DNA of 24,927 nucleotides from a bacterium (GTDB lineage: Bacteria > UBP4 > UBA4092 > JAOAEQ01). Under the pieces are notes generated by a model. The model did not search any database. It had not been told where the DNA came from and saw nothing but the letters and a program-made list of their open reading frames with translations. The stretch's first letter is position 1, and every line of letters begins with the position of its first letter. Shown in pieces: positions 10,335 through 19,692 of the stretch. Both the position numbers and the translations under genes were made by a program. The stretch covers positions 1-24,927 of the forward strand of contig JAOAEQ010000035.1 in NCBI GenBank assembly GCA_026416715.1, in the 5' to 3' direction.

Positions 10335-13300
10335 ATGGCTAAAAAGCTTAATAAAGAACAGCGCCGATTTTTACGTGAGAATTATCATAAAATCCCACCG
10401 CAAGAATTAGCGAAAAAACTGAATCTGACTGTACGAGAATTACAAACGATCGTGCGCGAACTTGGGTTATGCGAGCCCGCCGTGCCCTCTGCACGGGTTC
10501 CGTTGCGTGATATCACCAAATCGGATTTACTCTGGGGTATCCCAGTGTTTATCATTCCATTGATTGTATATACGCTCACCTTCTGCCGAACGCTCTACGT
10601 AGGAGATAGTGGCGAGTTCGCTGCGATGGGATATACGCTCGGAATCGCGCATCCGCCAGGGTATCCTACTTGGGTGCTCTTATTGAAACTCGCAGCAACG
10701 TTTATTCCAGTTGGCGTGAATGTAGCTGGACATTGTAATTATCTGGCGTCGTTAATTGCTGCAGTGACCGCGTATTTCTTATATTTAATGTTATTGAAAA
10801 TTGCTAAACATCGGTTGGTAGCTGCGCTCGGTGCATTAATTTTTGCGTTTACGTATCAATTCTGGGCGCAAGCGTGTATCGCGGAAGTATATGTCCTCAA
10901 CGCATTTTTTATTATCGCAGCAACGTTCGTGCTGCTGGTCTGGAGCGAGACACAAGATAAACGATATTTCTTATTACTCTATCTTCTCTGCGGATTAGGG
11001 TTGACTAATCATAATACTTTCCTAGCGATGCCGGTTTTCTTTTCCTTCTTTATCGTATGCAGTCTAAAACGGCATTGGCGGTTTCGGCAGGAGCTCCTTT
11101 ATCTTCTATTTTACTTTTTAATTGCATGCCCGCTCATTTACTTGATTGCAAGTGGACTCCCGAAATCACCGTATGAACCAGCGAATCTGCTCAATTTCGG
11201 TGTTGCGGATATGATTTCGTATATATTCTTACGGCAACCGCTACCGCCAGGCGATACCTTCATGACGAAAGCAACAACCTGTATTTTGATTTTTCTGCCT
11301 TATACCTTATTTATCTACTGGCGCGAAAAACGCGATAAAACCTGGCTTTACGCCACGTTACTGTTTTTCCTTGGTGTAGCCCCGTATTTATATCTTCCGC
11401 TCCGTGAAGTTGGTAATCCGGTGATGAGCTGGGGAACTCCGCATACGTTAGAAGATTTCTATAACCATTTATCCCGACGACAATACGGTCCGTTAAGTCA
11501 GATGCCGTATGAAACGTTTTTCCGTTTGCTCGCGCCGTGGGATCTGTTGAAAGAACAGATTCAGACCTGGCTCATTTTCTTTTTCCGGCAATTTGGTTCT
11601 CATTTCGGATATATCAAAGGTATTATTCCAGCAATGTTTATTAAAGAATTCAGTCCGGCAGAGACGCTCCGTGGCGTGCCGTTAGTGCTCATGCTCCTCT
11701 GGACTTGTATATGGTTGACGTTAATCGGACTTGGCGCCGTTCGGCTCCTGAAACAGAACGGGAAATTTTTCGTGTTAACGTTGCTAGCGTATCTGATGTA
11801 TGGTCCTGGTTTAATTGCGTTATTAAACTTTAACACTACGAACCATGCGTTGTATATCCAGCAGGTATTCTATATTCCGAGTTATTTAATGCTTTCAATC
11901 TGGATGGCTTTCGGTATCTTGCAACTTATCGAATGGGCGAATAAATATCTATTCAAATCCGCTCCTGCAGTAGGAACTTCGAATATTACCAATTCTACAT
12001 CTCCTACATCATCACCCCACATCGCTACCGTTCCTGCGGAAGTTTCTGCCAGTATACCGAAACCGATTCCGGTGGTGAAGTATCTCGCTGGAGGACTCCT
12101 CTTCCTGATACCGTTTACCATAATGAAATTAAACTATTATGATAACGATTTGAGTAGAAATGCCGTCGCTTACGATTTCGGGATGAACATTATTAATTCG
12201 ATGGATCCGGAAGGAATCATTTTTATCATTGGCGATAATCCGACGTTTGCGATTGGGTATCTCTCGTATGTGGAAAAGAAATTTCCGCCTGAACGAATCT
12301 ATGACGAAGGTGAAAATCTGTTCGTGATGATACACGATTTCGGCGATTTGAAATATAAACTCGGTCCTGATGAACATAATCGGTTAAAGGATTATTCGCG
12401 CGCAAAAATTTGTGCGGAATCGAAACGACCGTGTTATTTTATGTTGCAGCAGGTATTTAATCCGGAACTGTTTAAAGATTTCCCGATTTTAGCACAATCG
12501 CAAGTGTTGCCCAGTGGAATTGTTTACTATCTGCGGAAACCAGGTATGCCGGAACCGGATTATTCCGGAACGCTGAAGAAGATGCGTGATTTAGATAAAT
12601 ATTTCTATCAAATGAGCACAGACTATTATACTCGAGAGTTGGTAGCGAACTATCATTTTTTAGTCGGTCGTGGATACTATAACGAAGCGGAACGACTCGG
12701 TGACCCGGAGTTGAAAAAGAAAGCGTTCGAACAGTTTGAAGCGACCAGTAGAACTGGGTGGGATCTCGATAACATGCATATCAATCTTGGGAATTTATAT
12801 CTGCAAGAGAATATGCTCGATAAAGCGATGGAAGAATTCCAGAAAGCGATTCGGACGCAACCACGTAAAGCGATTTCTTATTTTTCGCTCGGCCAGCTCT
12901 ACGACCGGCAAGGAAACCGCCAGAAAGCAATCGAGATGTTCCAGCGAGGGCTGAGTTTAGTTAAATACGATACGGAAGCGAACGATTATCGAGCGCATTT
13001 TTCCCTCGGATTACTCTATTTGCAAGAGGCAAACCATTTGATGCAAACGATGTCGACCGCAGCGCCTGGTAGTATGAGTTCCGCACAAGTTAACCAACAA
13101 CGGTATCTACAATTCGCAGTCAATGAATTTCTGGCAACAATCCAGCTCAACCCGCAGGTGATTGATGCGTATGATAATCTCGGGCTCGCGTATGCGCAAC
13201 TCGGTGCAGGTGACCAGGCGGTAGCGATGTGGGAAAAAGCGATTCAGTTAGAACCGAGGTATCCGAATCCGTATATGCGGCTTGCGCAGTATTATGGTTC

Positions 13301-13376
13301 AGTATTAGGCGATATGCAGAAAGCGAACTACTATCTGATGCGATACCAGCAGTTGATGCAACCGAGCAAAAAATAA
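10335..13376 (+). CDS. DUF2723 multi-pass membrane protein with C-terminal TPR domain (putative GT-C glycosyltransferase)
   Basis: A 1013-residue protein. Residues 1-45 are soluble and look like a helix-turn-helix (IPPQELAKKLNLTVRELQTI). Residues about 68-540 carry roughly ten or more membrane segments with the DUF2723 signature: YVGDSGEFAA (D91, E94) and LGIAHPPGYPTWVLL. Residues about 541-577 are a Ser/Thr/Pro linker, then another membrane segment. A soluble domain follows, and residues about 812-1005 hold several TPR units (INLGNLYLQENMLDKAMEEF, AYDNLGLAYAQLGAGDQAV). DUF2723 proteins resemble GT-C enzymes such as protein O-mannosyltransferases, which use lipid-linked sugars; D91/E94 would match their catalytic acidic loop. 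Donor and acceptor are unknown. No Shine-Dalgarno is seen before the ATG. Confidence 0.88.
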   Translation: MAKKLNKEQRRFLRENYHKIPPQELAKKLNLTVRELQTIVRELGLCEPAVPSARVPLRDITKSDLLWGIPVFIIPLIVYTLTFCRTLYVGDSGEFAAMGYTLGIAHPPGYPTWVLLLKLAATFIPVGVNVAGHCNYLASLIAAVTAYFLYLMLLKIAKHRLVAALGALIFAFTYQFWAQACIAEVYVLNAFFIIAATFVLLVWSETQDKRYFLLLYLLCGLGLTNHNTFLAMPVFFSFFIVCSLKRHWRFRQELLYLLFYFLIACPLIYLIASGLPKSPYEPANLLNFGVADMISYIFLRQPLPPGDTFMTKATTCILIFLPYTLFIYWREKRDKTWLYATLLFFLGVAPYLYLPLREVGNPVMSWGTPHTLEDFYNHLSRRQYGPLSQMPYETFFRLLAPWDLLKEQIQTWLIFFFRQFGSHFGYIKGIIPAMFIKEFSPAETLRGVPLVLMLLWTCIWLTLIGLGAVRLLKQNGKFFVLTLLAYLMYGPGLIALLNFNTTNHALYIQQVFYIPSYLMLSIWMAFGILQLIEWANKYLFKSAPAVGTSNITNSTSPTSSPHIATVPAEVSASIPKPIPVVKYLAGGLLFLIPFTIMKLNYYDNDLSRNAVAYDFGMNIINSMDPEGIIFIIGDNPTFAIGYLSYVEKKFPPERIYDEGENLFVMIHDFGDLKYKLGPDEHNRLKDYSRAKICAESKRPCYFMLQQVFNPELFKDFPILAQSQVLPSGIVYYLRKPGMPEPDYSGTLKKMRDLDKYFYQMSTDYYTRELVANYHFLVGRGYYNEAERLGDPELKKKAFEQFEATSRTGWDLDNMHINLGNLYLQENMLDKAMEEFQKAIRTQPRKAISYFSLGQLYDRQGNRQKAIEMFQRGLSLVKYDTEANDYRAHFSLGLLYLQEANHLMQTMSTAAPGSMSSAQVNQQRYLQFAVNEFLATIQLNPQVIDAYDNLGLAYAQLGAGDQAVAMWEKAIQLEPRYPNPYMRLAQYYGSVLGDMQKANYYLMRYQQLMQPSKK

Positions 13377-13444
13377 TCTCTGAACCAGCGTTTGTTCCGG
13401 TCGAACCAGATATCGGGTAGTACGTATAGAAAGTCAGTCAGACG

Positions 13445-13469
13445 CGATAGGTTACCCTAATCGATTTTC
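13445..13469 (+). terminator. Possible terminator after the DUF2723 gene
   Basis: CGATAGG (13445-13451) can pair with CCTAATCG (13456-13463) with one bulged A and a TTAC loop, followed by ATTTT. It lies about 70 bp after the stop, between convergent genes. The stem is short, so support is weak. Confidence 0.35.
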
Positions 13470-13545
13470 CAGTTGTTTTCGTACTCGCCTGTAGGATAAT
13501 TACAAGGAGAATAGAGAACCACCGAACCGAGAACCCATAAGCGCA

Positions 13546-16101
13546 TTACGGTTTCGCGATTTCGTTCTTATTCTCTTTTTCTTTCGTTGGTTCTTGTTCT
13601 GGTTCTGATTCTGGGGTGGCTGCGCCAGCGGCAACTGGTAGTAACGCTGCATTAAGCACTTCATCCATCGTTTCTACGAAAATAAATCGCATTTCCTGCT
13701 TGATATTTTCAGGCACATCGAGCAAATCTTTTTCGTTCTTTTTGGGGAGAATAACCGTTTTTATTCCAGCGCGTCGTGCAGCTAACACTTTCTCTTTGAC
13801 TCCGCCAATAGGCAATACTTTACCCCGTAACGTTATTTCGCCGGTCATAGCAATATCGTGACGAACCGGTCGTTCAGTCATGAGCGAGGCTAACGATGTT
13901 GCCATGGTTATTCCTGCGGAAGGACCATCTTTCGGGATAGCGCCTGCAGGAACATGGATGTGGATATCGTAATTTTCGAAGAAATCCTCTGGAATCGCTA
14001 ACGCTTGTGCGCGTGACCGAACATACGATAACGCCGCTTGCGCCGATTCTTTCATAACGTCGCCGAGTTGACCGGTTAAGGTTAATCCTTTTTTACCGCG
14101 CATTTTCGTCGATTCGATATTGAGGATTTCACCGCCAGTTTGCGTCCAAGCGAGACCGGTAGCAACGCCAATTTCGCTGTGTCGTTCTGCAACTTCAGGG
14201 AAAAATTTCGCCGGACCGAGATAGTCGGATAAATTTTCAGCGATGATTTTCGTTTGTGGGATATGACTCAGGTCAAGTTTTGGTGGTGATTCAGTTTGCG
14301 GTGTAGTGGTTACTGGAGGTGTATCTGGTCCGGATGGTTTTGCCGCTGATGCTGATGAGAGACTTTCAGCAAAACGACGTGCTACTTTCCGGCAGATATT
14401 TCCGATTTCACGTTCTAAATTGCGCACGCCAGCTTCTCGAGTGTAATCGGAGATAATCCGCTGGATAGCAGTATCCTCGAATGCAATCAATTCCGGACTC
14501 AATCCATTTTCTTGGATTTGTTTCGGGATAAGATATTTTTTAGCGATTTGCAGTTTTTCTTCTTCAGTATATCCTGGGAGATGCAATACTTCCATACGGT
14601 CACGTAATGCGGAAGGAATGGTATCGAGGATATTCGCCGTCGTTATAAAGAACACTTTCGATAAATCGAACGGGACGTCGAGATAATGGTCGACGAAACT
14701 AAAATTTTGTTCCGGATCTAGCACTTCGAGCAGCGCCGACGCTGGGTCACCACGGAAATCTATTCCGATTTTATCGACTTCATCGAGCATAAACACCGGA
14801 TTATTCGATTCTGCGGAACGAATCCCTTGAATGATTCTGCCAGGTAATGCGCCGATATAGGTTCGGCGATGCCCGCGAATTTCCGCTTCATCGCGAACGC
14901 CGCCGAGTGATAATCGGACGAATTTTCTACCCATGGCGCGCGCAATCGACCTCCCTAACGACGTTTTTCCGACACCTGGCGGTCCGACAAAACAGAGAAT
15001 CGGTCCTTTCATATCCGCTTTCAGTTTCCGTACCGAGAGATACTCTAGGATACGTTCTTTAACTTTATCGAGGTCATAATGGTCTTCTTCGAGGATAGCA
15101 TGTGCTTGTTTAATATCCAGTGTATCGGTAGTGCTTTTCGACCAGGGTAGTGAGACCAGCCAGTCGAGGTAGGTTCGTGAAACTGTATATTCAGCGGCAG
15201 CTGGTGGCATTTTCGCTAGGCGATTGAGTTCTTTGAGTGCTTCTTTTTCGACCAGTTCCGGCATTTTCGCATCTTTAATCTTTTGCTGGAACTCTGCGAT
15301 TTCCATAGTTCGTTCATCCGATTCACCGAGTTCTTTTTGAATCGCTTTCAACTGTTCGCGCAGGACGTATTCCCGTTGGGTTTTATCTATTTCCGTTTTA
15401 ACTTGCGACTGGATTTTACTACCGAGCTCTAATACTTCTAGTTCTTTGGTTAAGAAAACACTCAATTTTTTCAATCGTTCTTTGGTATCGATAGTTTCCA
15501 GGATCGTTTGTTTTTCCGCAACTGTTAGATTGAGGTTTGCCGCAATCAGGTCAGCCATTTTACTCGGGTCTTTCAGGTTCATAGCAGCGATTTGGAGTTC
15601 ATCCGGCATATGGGGCGCTAACGAAACAATTTTAGAGAACAAATCCAAGACGTTCCGCATCAACGCTTCAAGTTCAACCGAATGTTCCGTTTTATCTGGA
15701 ATAACCTCAATTCGTGCGGTCAGATACGGTGTAACAGCGACGAATTTTTTAATTCGGATTCGGGTTAACCCTTGAATGAGTAAACGGATACTACCGTCGG
15801 GGAATTTGAGCATTTTCAAGATAGTTGCGGCAACGCCAATTTCATAGACATCGGCCGGAGTCGGGTCATCGATTTCTGGTTTTCGTTGCGCAACGATGCC
15901 AATAATGCGCGTTCCCGCTAACGCGTCATCGATGAGTTTGACTGATTTCTCGCGAGCGATGACCAACGGCGCGACCATGTAGGGATAGACGACCGTATCT
16001 CGCAAGGGTAATATAGCGAGTTTTTCAGGCACTTCAGCTTTTTGTTTTTCGATTTGTTCATCAACGGATAATTCCGGTTTTTTCTTTTTTCCAACTGGCA
16101 T
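13546..16101 (-). CDS. lon: ATP-dependent protease Lon
   Basis: An 851-residue LonA protease. The N-terminal LON substrate domain (about 25-220) and a coiled helical region lead to the AAA+ module with Walker A GPPGVGKT (373-380) and Walker [10 protein letters not shown] (about 436-444). The protease domain (about 640-820) has Ser728 in KDGPSAG and the partner Lys769 in GGVKEK. It degrades misfolded and short-lived regulatory proteins as a cytoplasmic hexamer. Two low-complexity additions are visible: a Ser/Pro/Thr linker at about 580-610 between AAA+ and protease parts, and a Pro/Glu/Lys tail after about 822. An AAGGA Shine-Dalgarno 9 nt before the ATG supports the start, and it has its own promoter in the lnt-lon gap. 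No CIRCE element was seen upstream. Confidence 0.97.
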   Translation of the reverse strand: MPVGKKKKPELSVDEQIEKQKAEVPEKLAILPLRDTVVYPYMVAPLVIAREKSVKLIDDALAGTRIIGIVAQRKPEIDDPTPADVYEIGVAATILKMLKFPDGSIRLLIQGLTRIRIKKFVAVTPYLTARIEVIPDKTEHSVELEALMRNVLDLFSKIVSLAPHMPDELQIAAMNLKDPSKMADLIAANLNLTVAEKQTILETIDTKERLKKLSVFLTKELEVLELGSKIQSQVKTEIDKTQREYVLREQLKAIQKELGESDERTMEIAEFQQKIKDAKMPELVEKEALKELNRLAKMPPAAAEYTVSRTYLDWLVSLPWSKSTTDTLDIKQAHAILEEDHYDLDKVKERILEYLSVRKLKADMKGPILCFVGPPGVGKTSLGRSIARAMGRKFVRLSLGGVRDEAEIRGHRRTYIGALPGRIIQGIRSAESNNPVFMLDEVDKIGIDFRGDPASALLEVLDPEQNFSFVDHYLDVPFDLSKVFFITTANILDTIPSALRDRMEVLHLPGYTEEEKLQIAKKYLIPKQIQENGLSPELIAFEDTAIQRIISDYTREAGVRNLEREIGNICRKVARRFAESLSSASAAKPSGPDTPPVTTTPQTESPPKLDLSHIPQTKIIAENLSDYLGPAKFFPEVAERHSEIGVATGLAWTQTGGEILNIESTKMRGKKGLTLTGQLGDVMKESAQAALSYVRSRAQALAIPEDFFENYDIHIHVPAGAIPKDGPSAGITMATSLASLMTERPVRHDIAMTGEITLRGKVLPIGGVKEKVLAARRAGIKTVILPKKNEKDLLDVPENIKQEMRFIFVETMDEVLNAALLPVAAGAATPESEPEQEPTKEKENKNEIAKP

Positions 16102-16154
16102 ATAGGGTATCCTTACAATACATCGTTGATTACGTTAGAAATGTTCATCAAGAA

Positions 16155-16183
16155 ATTTTAACACATTGAATCGTTCTTTTCAA
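16155..16183 (-). promoter_or_regulatory. Promoter of lon
   Basis: On the minus strand TTGAAA (16183-16178), exactly 17 bp, then TAAAAT (16160-16155). It lies in the 102-bp gap after lnt, so lon can be transcribed independently of lnt. Confidence 0.6.
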
Positions 16184-16203
16184 CTAAAAGAGAACTAGCG
16201 AAT

Positions 16204-17769
16204 TCAAATATCCTGATTCTCCGAGGTATCTTTGCGATTTTGTCGCAACGTTGAACCGGCTATTACGACCACATAGAACATACACAGATACGCAAAGATA
16301 TCGCCGTATTGGGTATAGAACGTGCGTGTTTGTCTGGGTTGGATATCATAAACGAGAACTCCACGAGACCCGAGATTGCGTCCAGCGAGAATCTGTCCGA
16401 AAGGATTGATGAAACACGAATACCCGGTATTTGCGGCACGCGCGATATACGTTCTATTTTCGACTGCACGAAATACCGCCATATACGCATGTTGATACGG
16501 TGCTTCCGAGTTGCCAAACCAAGCGTCGTTAGTGATAATCACTAAAAAATCCACTGGATTGCGCATAAAACGTCGAACCAGCTGTGCCATAGTCGATTCG
16601 AAACAAATCACTGCTGTAAACGAGAACGGAGTAGAATCTCTGGATAACAAGGTGAATTGAGTCGGACGATTTCCTGGACTGAAATCTCCTGGTCCTTGAA
16701 TGATGTGTTTAAGAATCGGAACAAAATCGCTAAATGGCACATATTCTCCAAACGGAACTAACACAGTTTTATCGTAGGTATTTATGATACCGTGGTCAGC
16801 GCTAATCTGGACGGCGCTATTAAATAGTTTTTCCTTACCGTTTTCGGATACAACATCCGGACTTCCGATTAAAAAATGGATAGTATTTTGTTTGGCTAAG
16901 CGCTGAAATCGGGTGACTAGTTCCGGATGTGCGCGTATCGGTTCTGTGATAGCGGTTTCTGGCCAGATAACTAACTCCGGTGAATATTGTGCAATAGCCG
17001 ATTCAGTTAACCGGAAATGTATCTCCTGATATTCAGTTAGTTTCGTTTCGTCCCATTTCAGCTCTTGTGGTATATTCCCTTGAACCACCGCTACGCGAAT
17101 AGTTTTCCGTCCGGAGAGACGGTTATTCAATTCCATCTGCCTATTCCCATACCAGTAAACTGAGATGAACATACCCGAAATAATGATAACCAATGCGATG
17201 AGCTTTTTGAACGGTATCCGGTTTCGAATTGCGCTAATGAAATAGCTCAGACTAGCATTCACGAAAACAATGAGGAATGATAGACCAAGAACGCTAGTCA
17301 ACGTCGCGAGTTGAATCATCGGGAGATTATTCCATTGCGTATATCCGAGAATTCCCCAGGCGAACCCGAACTGACCCACCTGTCGAAAATACTCTAATCC
17401 GACCCAGAGAGCTGCCGCAACAACAACTCGCAATCCGCATTGTCTTGGGACTAGCCAATTCAGGAGAACAACCGCTGCGGTGAAATATAATGCGAGATAC
17501 CCAGCTAAAACAATTAATCCTGGAATAACGAGCCAACTGAATCGCGCAACCAGATTTAGCCAGTAGAGAATGCTGTAAAAATAGATGTAGCCGGTGATAA
17601 ATCCGAAAAGTGCGGTTCGTTTAATTGGCTGGTTTTCAATCGCAAGAAATAGCGGGACGAGCGCAATCCAAGCTAAATTCGCAAACGGTACCGTCGGATA
17701 GCTTAATCGCAATAATATCCCACTGAGTATTGCTAATGCAATCTGGTAAACGGTTTTCCGATTTTCCAT
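16204..17769 (-). CDS. lnt: Apolipoprotein N-acyltransferase
   Basis: A 521-residue inner-membrane enzyme that adds the third acyl chain to lipoproteins, the last step of lipoprotein maturation in diderm bacteria. The N-terminal part (about 1-210) is hydrophobic with six or more membrane segments. The periplasmic carbon-nitrogen hydrolase domain (about 224-490) holds the Glu-Lys-Cys triad: E271 in VIWPETAITEP, K334 in YDKTVLVPFGEYVPF, and C389 in VICFEST. A final membrane segment follows near 490-507. Length and order match the family. The ATG at 17769 has no obvious Shine-Dalgarno. It lies 86 bp downstream of the rpsI terminator hairpin, so it is unlikely to share the ribosomal transcript. 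Confidence 0.95.
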   Translation of the reverse strand: MENRKTVYQIALAILSGILLRLSYPTVPFANLAWIALVPLFLAIENQPIKRTALFGFITGYIYFYSILYWLNLVARFSWLVIPGLIVLAGYLALYFTAAVVLLNWLVPRQCGLRVVVAAALWVGLEYFRQVGQFGFAWGILGYTQWNNLPMIQLATLTSVLGLSFLIVFVNASLSYFISAIRNRIPFKKLIALVIIISGMFISVYWYGNRQMELNNRLSGRKTIRVAVVQGNIPQELKWDETKLTEYQEIHFRLTESAIAQYSPELVIWPETAITEPIRAHPELVTRFQRLAKQNTIHFLIGSPDVVSENGKEKLFNSAVQISADHGIINTYDKTVLVPFGEYVPFSDFVPILKHIIQGPGDFSPGNRPTQFTLLSRDSTPFSFTAVICFESTMAQLVRRFMRNPVDFLVIITNDAWFGNSEAPYQHAYMAVFRAVENRTYIARAANTGYSCFINPFGQILAGRNLGSRGVLVYDIQPRQTRTFYTQYGDIFAYLCMFYVVVIAGSTLRQNRKDTSENQDI

Positions 17770-17852
17770 ATCGCTATACTCAATTTCGTAATAGAGATAG
17801 TCGCATCGAATTCACGCAATCGTTATTCATAGCGAACGCAAGATGACCTTCT

Positions 17853-17890
17853 GCAATAAAAAAGGGCGAGTTCGTATTCGAATCGCCCTT
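17853..17890 (-). terminator. Terminator of the rplM-rpsI operon
   Basis: AAGGGCGA (17862-17869) pairs with TCGCCCTT (17883-17890). Inside, TTCG (17871-17874) pairs with CGAA (17879-17882), leaving a TATT loop and one bulged G. On the minus strand the stem is followed by a T-run (TTTTTTATT), the classical intrinsic terminator pattern. It lies 57 bp after the rpsI stop. Confidence 0.85.
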
Positions 17891-17947
17891 GGTATCCGCT
17901 AAGCTAAGCCGATGCGAAATCGTTCCCTGCAAACCAGTTGGTTCCGC

Positions 17948-18694
17948 TTACCGTTTCGAGAACTGGAACCGTTTCCGAGCGCCTTTTTGTCCGTATTTTT
18001 TCCGCTCTTTCATTCTCGGGTCACGAGTCAGTAACCCTTCCGAGCGTAACACTTTGCGAAATTCCGGATTCACCTGCAATAACGCGCGCGCGATTCCATG
18101 GCGAACCGCTCCCGCTTGTCCGGTTATCCCGCCGCCGCTAACCGCTGCAATCACATCGAACCGACCTAAACTCTGCGTCAATTTTAACGGTTCTTTAATC
18201 ATGGATTCAAAAAGTTTCCGACCGAAATATTTCGCAACTACTAACCCATTAACCAGAATCCGCCCTTTGCCAGGAACTAGCCGAACTTTAGCGACAGCGG
18301 TTTTCCGTCTGCCGGTACCCCAAGCGACCTCCGGTATCGAAGCGGTTCCAGCCGCAGTCGTTTCTTTCGGTTCTGTTTGAGCTACTGGAGTCGGTTCACC
18401 GGCACTCGCTGCTACTGCCGACGCTGGTTCCGGAACAGTAACTATTTCTATTTTAGCCGATGCCGGTTCAGATGGTTCCGGTTCAAGTTTAGCGGGTTCT
18501 ACTTTTTTCACTCTCGGTTTCACGCTCTTTTTTTCAGCCACTACCGGTTCGCTTTTTTTCTTTTTACCAGTTCCGACTTCTTTATCTGGTTCAGCTCGTT
18601 TCATCTGTTTCGATTTAGCGAGTTCCTCTTGTTTCAGTTCGGATTGAGCGGATGCTTTCTCTTTAGTTTCTTTCGATTCTTTTTTAACGGCCAT
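17948..18694 (-). CDS. rpsI: 30S ribosomal protein S9 with long N-terminal extension
   Basis: A 248-residue protein. Residues about 122-248 are a complete uS9: [12 protein letters not shown] near the start, the conserved [17 protein letters not shown] stretch, and the basic C-terminal tail ending FQFSKR that reaches the ribosomal P site. Bacterial S9 is normally about 130 residues. Here 120 extra residues precede it: first Lys/Glu-rich, with runs such as GKKKKSEP, then Pro/Ala/Thr/Glu-rich. There is no stop or frameshift inside, and the start has a strong GGAGGG Shine-Dalgarno, so the extension appears to be translated. No plausible start lies at the head of the uS9 core. It follows rplM by 78 bp, the standard rplM-rpsI arrangement. 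Confidence 0.95.
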   Translation of the reverse strand: MAVKKESKETKEKASAQSELKQEELAKSKQMKRAEPDKEVGTGKKKKSEPVVAEKKSVKPRVKKVEPAKLEPEPSEPASAKIEIVTVPEPASAVAASAGEPTPVAQTEPKETTAAGTASIPEVAWGTGRRKTAVAKVRLVPGKGRILVNGLVVAKYFGRKLFESMIKEPLKLTQSLGRFDVIAAVSGGGITGQAGAVRHGIARALLQVNPEFRKVLRSEGLLTRDPRMKERKKYGQKGARKRFQFSKR

Positions 18695-18772
18695 TTTCCC
18701 TCCAAAATTGAATTGATATTGTGGTGATAGCGTCTTATTTCACCTAACGCTATCGTAAGGGTAATCTCGAGT

Positions 18773-19213
18773 TTAATGTTTATTCAATGAAGAGATTAAT
18801 TCCGGATTTTGCGCTTGATGCGGATGGTCTTTCCCGCGATAGACATACAGACGCCGCAAACATTTCCGACCTAATGGACCGCTCGGCACCATTCCGCGAA
18901 CTGCTAACGTAATTACCATTTCCGGTTTTTTTTCAAGCATCGTTTCTAGTTTAGTTACTTTCAATCCGCCAGGATATCCGGAATGATGGAAATACCATTT
19001 ATCCTGCAGTTTTTTTCCGGTAACCTTGATTTTTTCTGCGTTAACGACAATGACATGGTTGCCCATATCTACTCCTGGCGTATAGGTTGGCAGGTGTTTA
19101 CCGCAGAGATAGAATGCAACTTTAGTTGCGAGTTTGCCCAGTGTTTGTCCTTCCGCATCAAAGAGATACCATTTGGGTGTAAGTTGATTTGGTTTAGCGT
19201 GATAACTTTTCAT
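18773..19213 (-). CDS. rplM: 50S ribosomal protein L13
   Basis: A 146-residue uL13 of normal length with family motifs: [53 protein letters not shown] and [13 protein letters not shown]. It is an early-assembling 50S protein. The frame is open upstream to 19318, but the ATG at 19213 is where the family begins, and the promoter at 19251-19279 lies inside the upstream part, so the shorter start is right. An AAGGAG lies about 15 nt before the ATG, further than usual. It is the first gene of the rplM-rpsI operon. Confidence 0.96.
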   Translation of the reverse strand: MKSYHAKPNQLTPKWYLFDAEGQTLGKLATKVAFYLCGKHLPTYTPGVDMGNHVIVVNAEKIKVTGKKLQDKWYFHHSGYPGGLKVTKLETMLEKKPEMVITLAVRGMVPSGPLGRKCLRRLYVYRGKDHPHQAQNPELISSLNKH

Positions 19214-19250
19214 ACTTTTCCAGTTTTTCTCCTTACTAAAATAGACAATT

Positions 19251-19279
19251 ATTTTACCGTAATTAAGCAATTTTGTCAA
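19251..19279 (-). promoter_or_regulatory. Promoter of the rplM-rpsI operon
   Basis: On the minus strand a perfect TTGACA (19279-19274), 17 bp, then TAAAAT (19256-19251). The predicted transcription start near 19244 leaves a leader of about 30 nt to the rplM ATG. Confidence 0.75.
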
Positions 19280-19379
19280 ATATAATCCCAGTATTCCCGT
19301 TGGTATAATCTCAACCAATTTTTTTTCTCAGCGAGTTCATCGTTCTTTGCGGTGAAAAAAGTTTTGTTGCCGGTTGTTA

Positions 19380-19652
19380 GCCCTGATAAGGGCGATTGGA
19401 TTTAGCCCAGTATGAAATGCTGGGAATCAGTTCGAAAGAAAAACGAGGTAGTCCCGTTAGGGACGGCTGAACGTATGTTCATCCTCGCGACGGGTGTATT
19501 CAATCGTCCCTAACGGGACTAACGAAACGATGCCGCATAGCGACCCAGCCATGAATGGCTGGGCTAATATCAATCATCCCTGACGGGATTAGCTAAGAGC
19601 ATAAATACGGAAGCAAAGCTTCCGAAAGACAGAGCGAAAGCAGAGCTTTCGC
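19380..19652. repeat. Cluster of eight short palindromes (REP-like)
   Basis: Eight small perfect hairpins lie in 273 bp of non-coding DNA: GCCCT-GATA-AGGGC (19380-19393), CCCAG...CTGGG (19406-19424), GTCCC-GTTA-GGGAC (19451-19464), GTCCC-TAAC-GGGAC (19506-19519), CCCAGCCAT-GA-ATGGCTGGG (19544-19563), ATCCC-TGAC-GGGAT (19576-19589), CGGAAGC-AAA-GCTTCCG (19608-19624) and GCGAAAGC-AGA-GCTTTCGC (19634-19652). None has a T-run. The recurring GTCCC and CCCAG hairpins suggest decayed, mosaic copies of dispersed repetitive elements. No open frame or transposase remnant was found among them. Confidence 0.75.
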
Positions 19653-19692
19653 AGTCCAAAATCCAGGAGAGGATACTGGGGAAGCTTTTCAC

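Noticed and set aside
17889-18727. Open frames on the plus strand opposite rpsI, one very rich in Phe and Arg
   Set aside because: They are antisense reflections of the Lys/Glu-rich S9 extension, have no ribosome site, and resemble no protein.
19451-19652. Possible CRISPR array
   Set aside because: The palindromes differ in sequence, spacing is irregular, no constant repeat-spacer pattern exists, and no cas gene is in the window.
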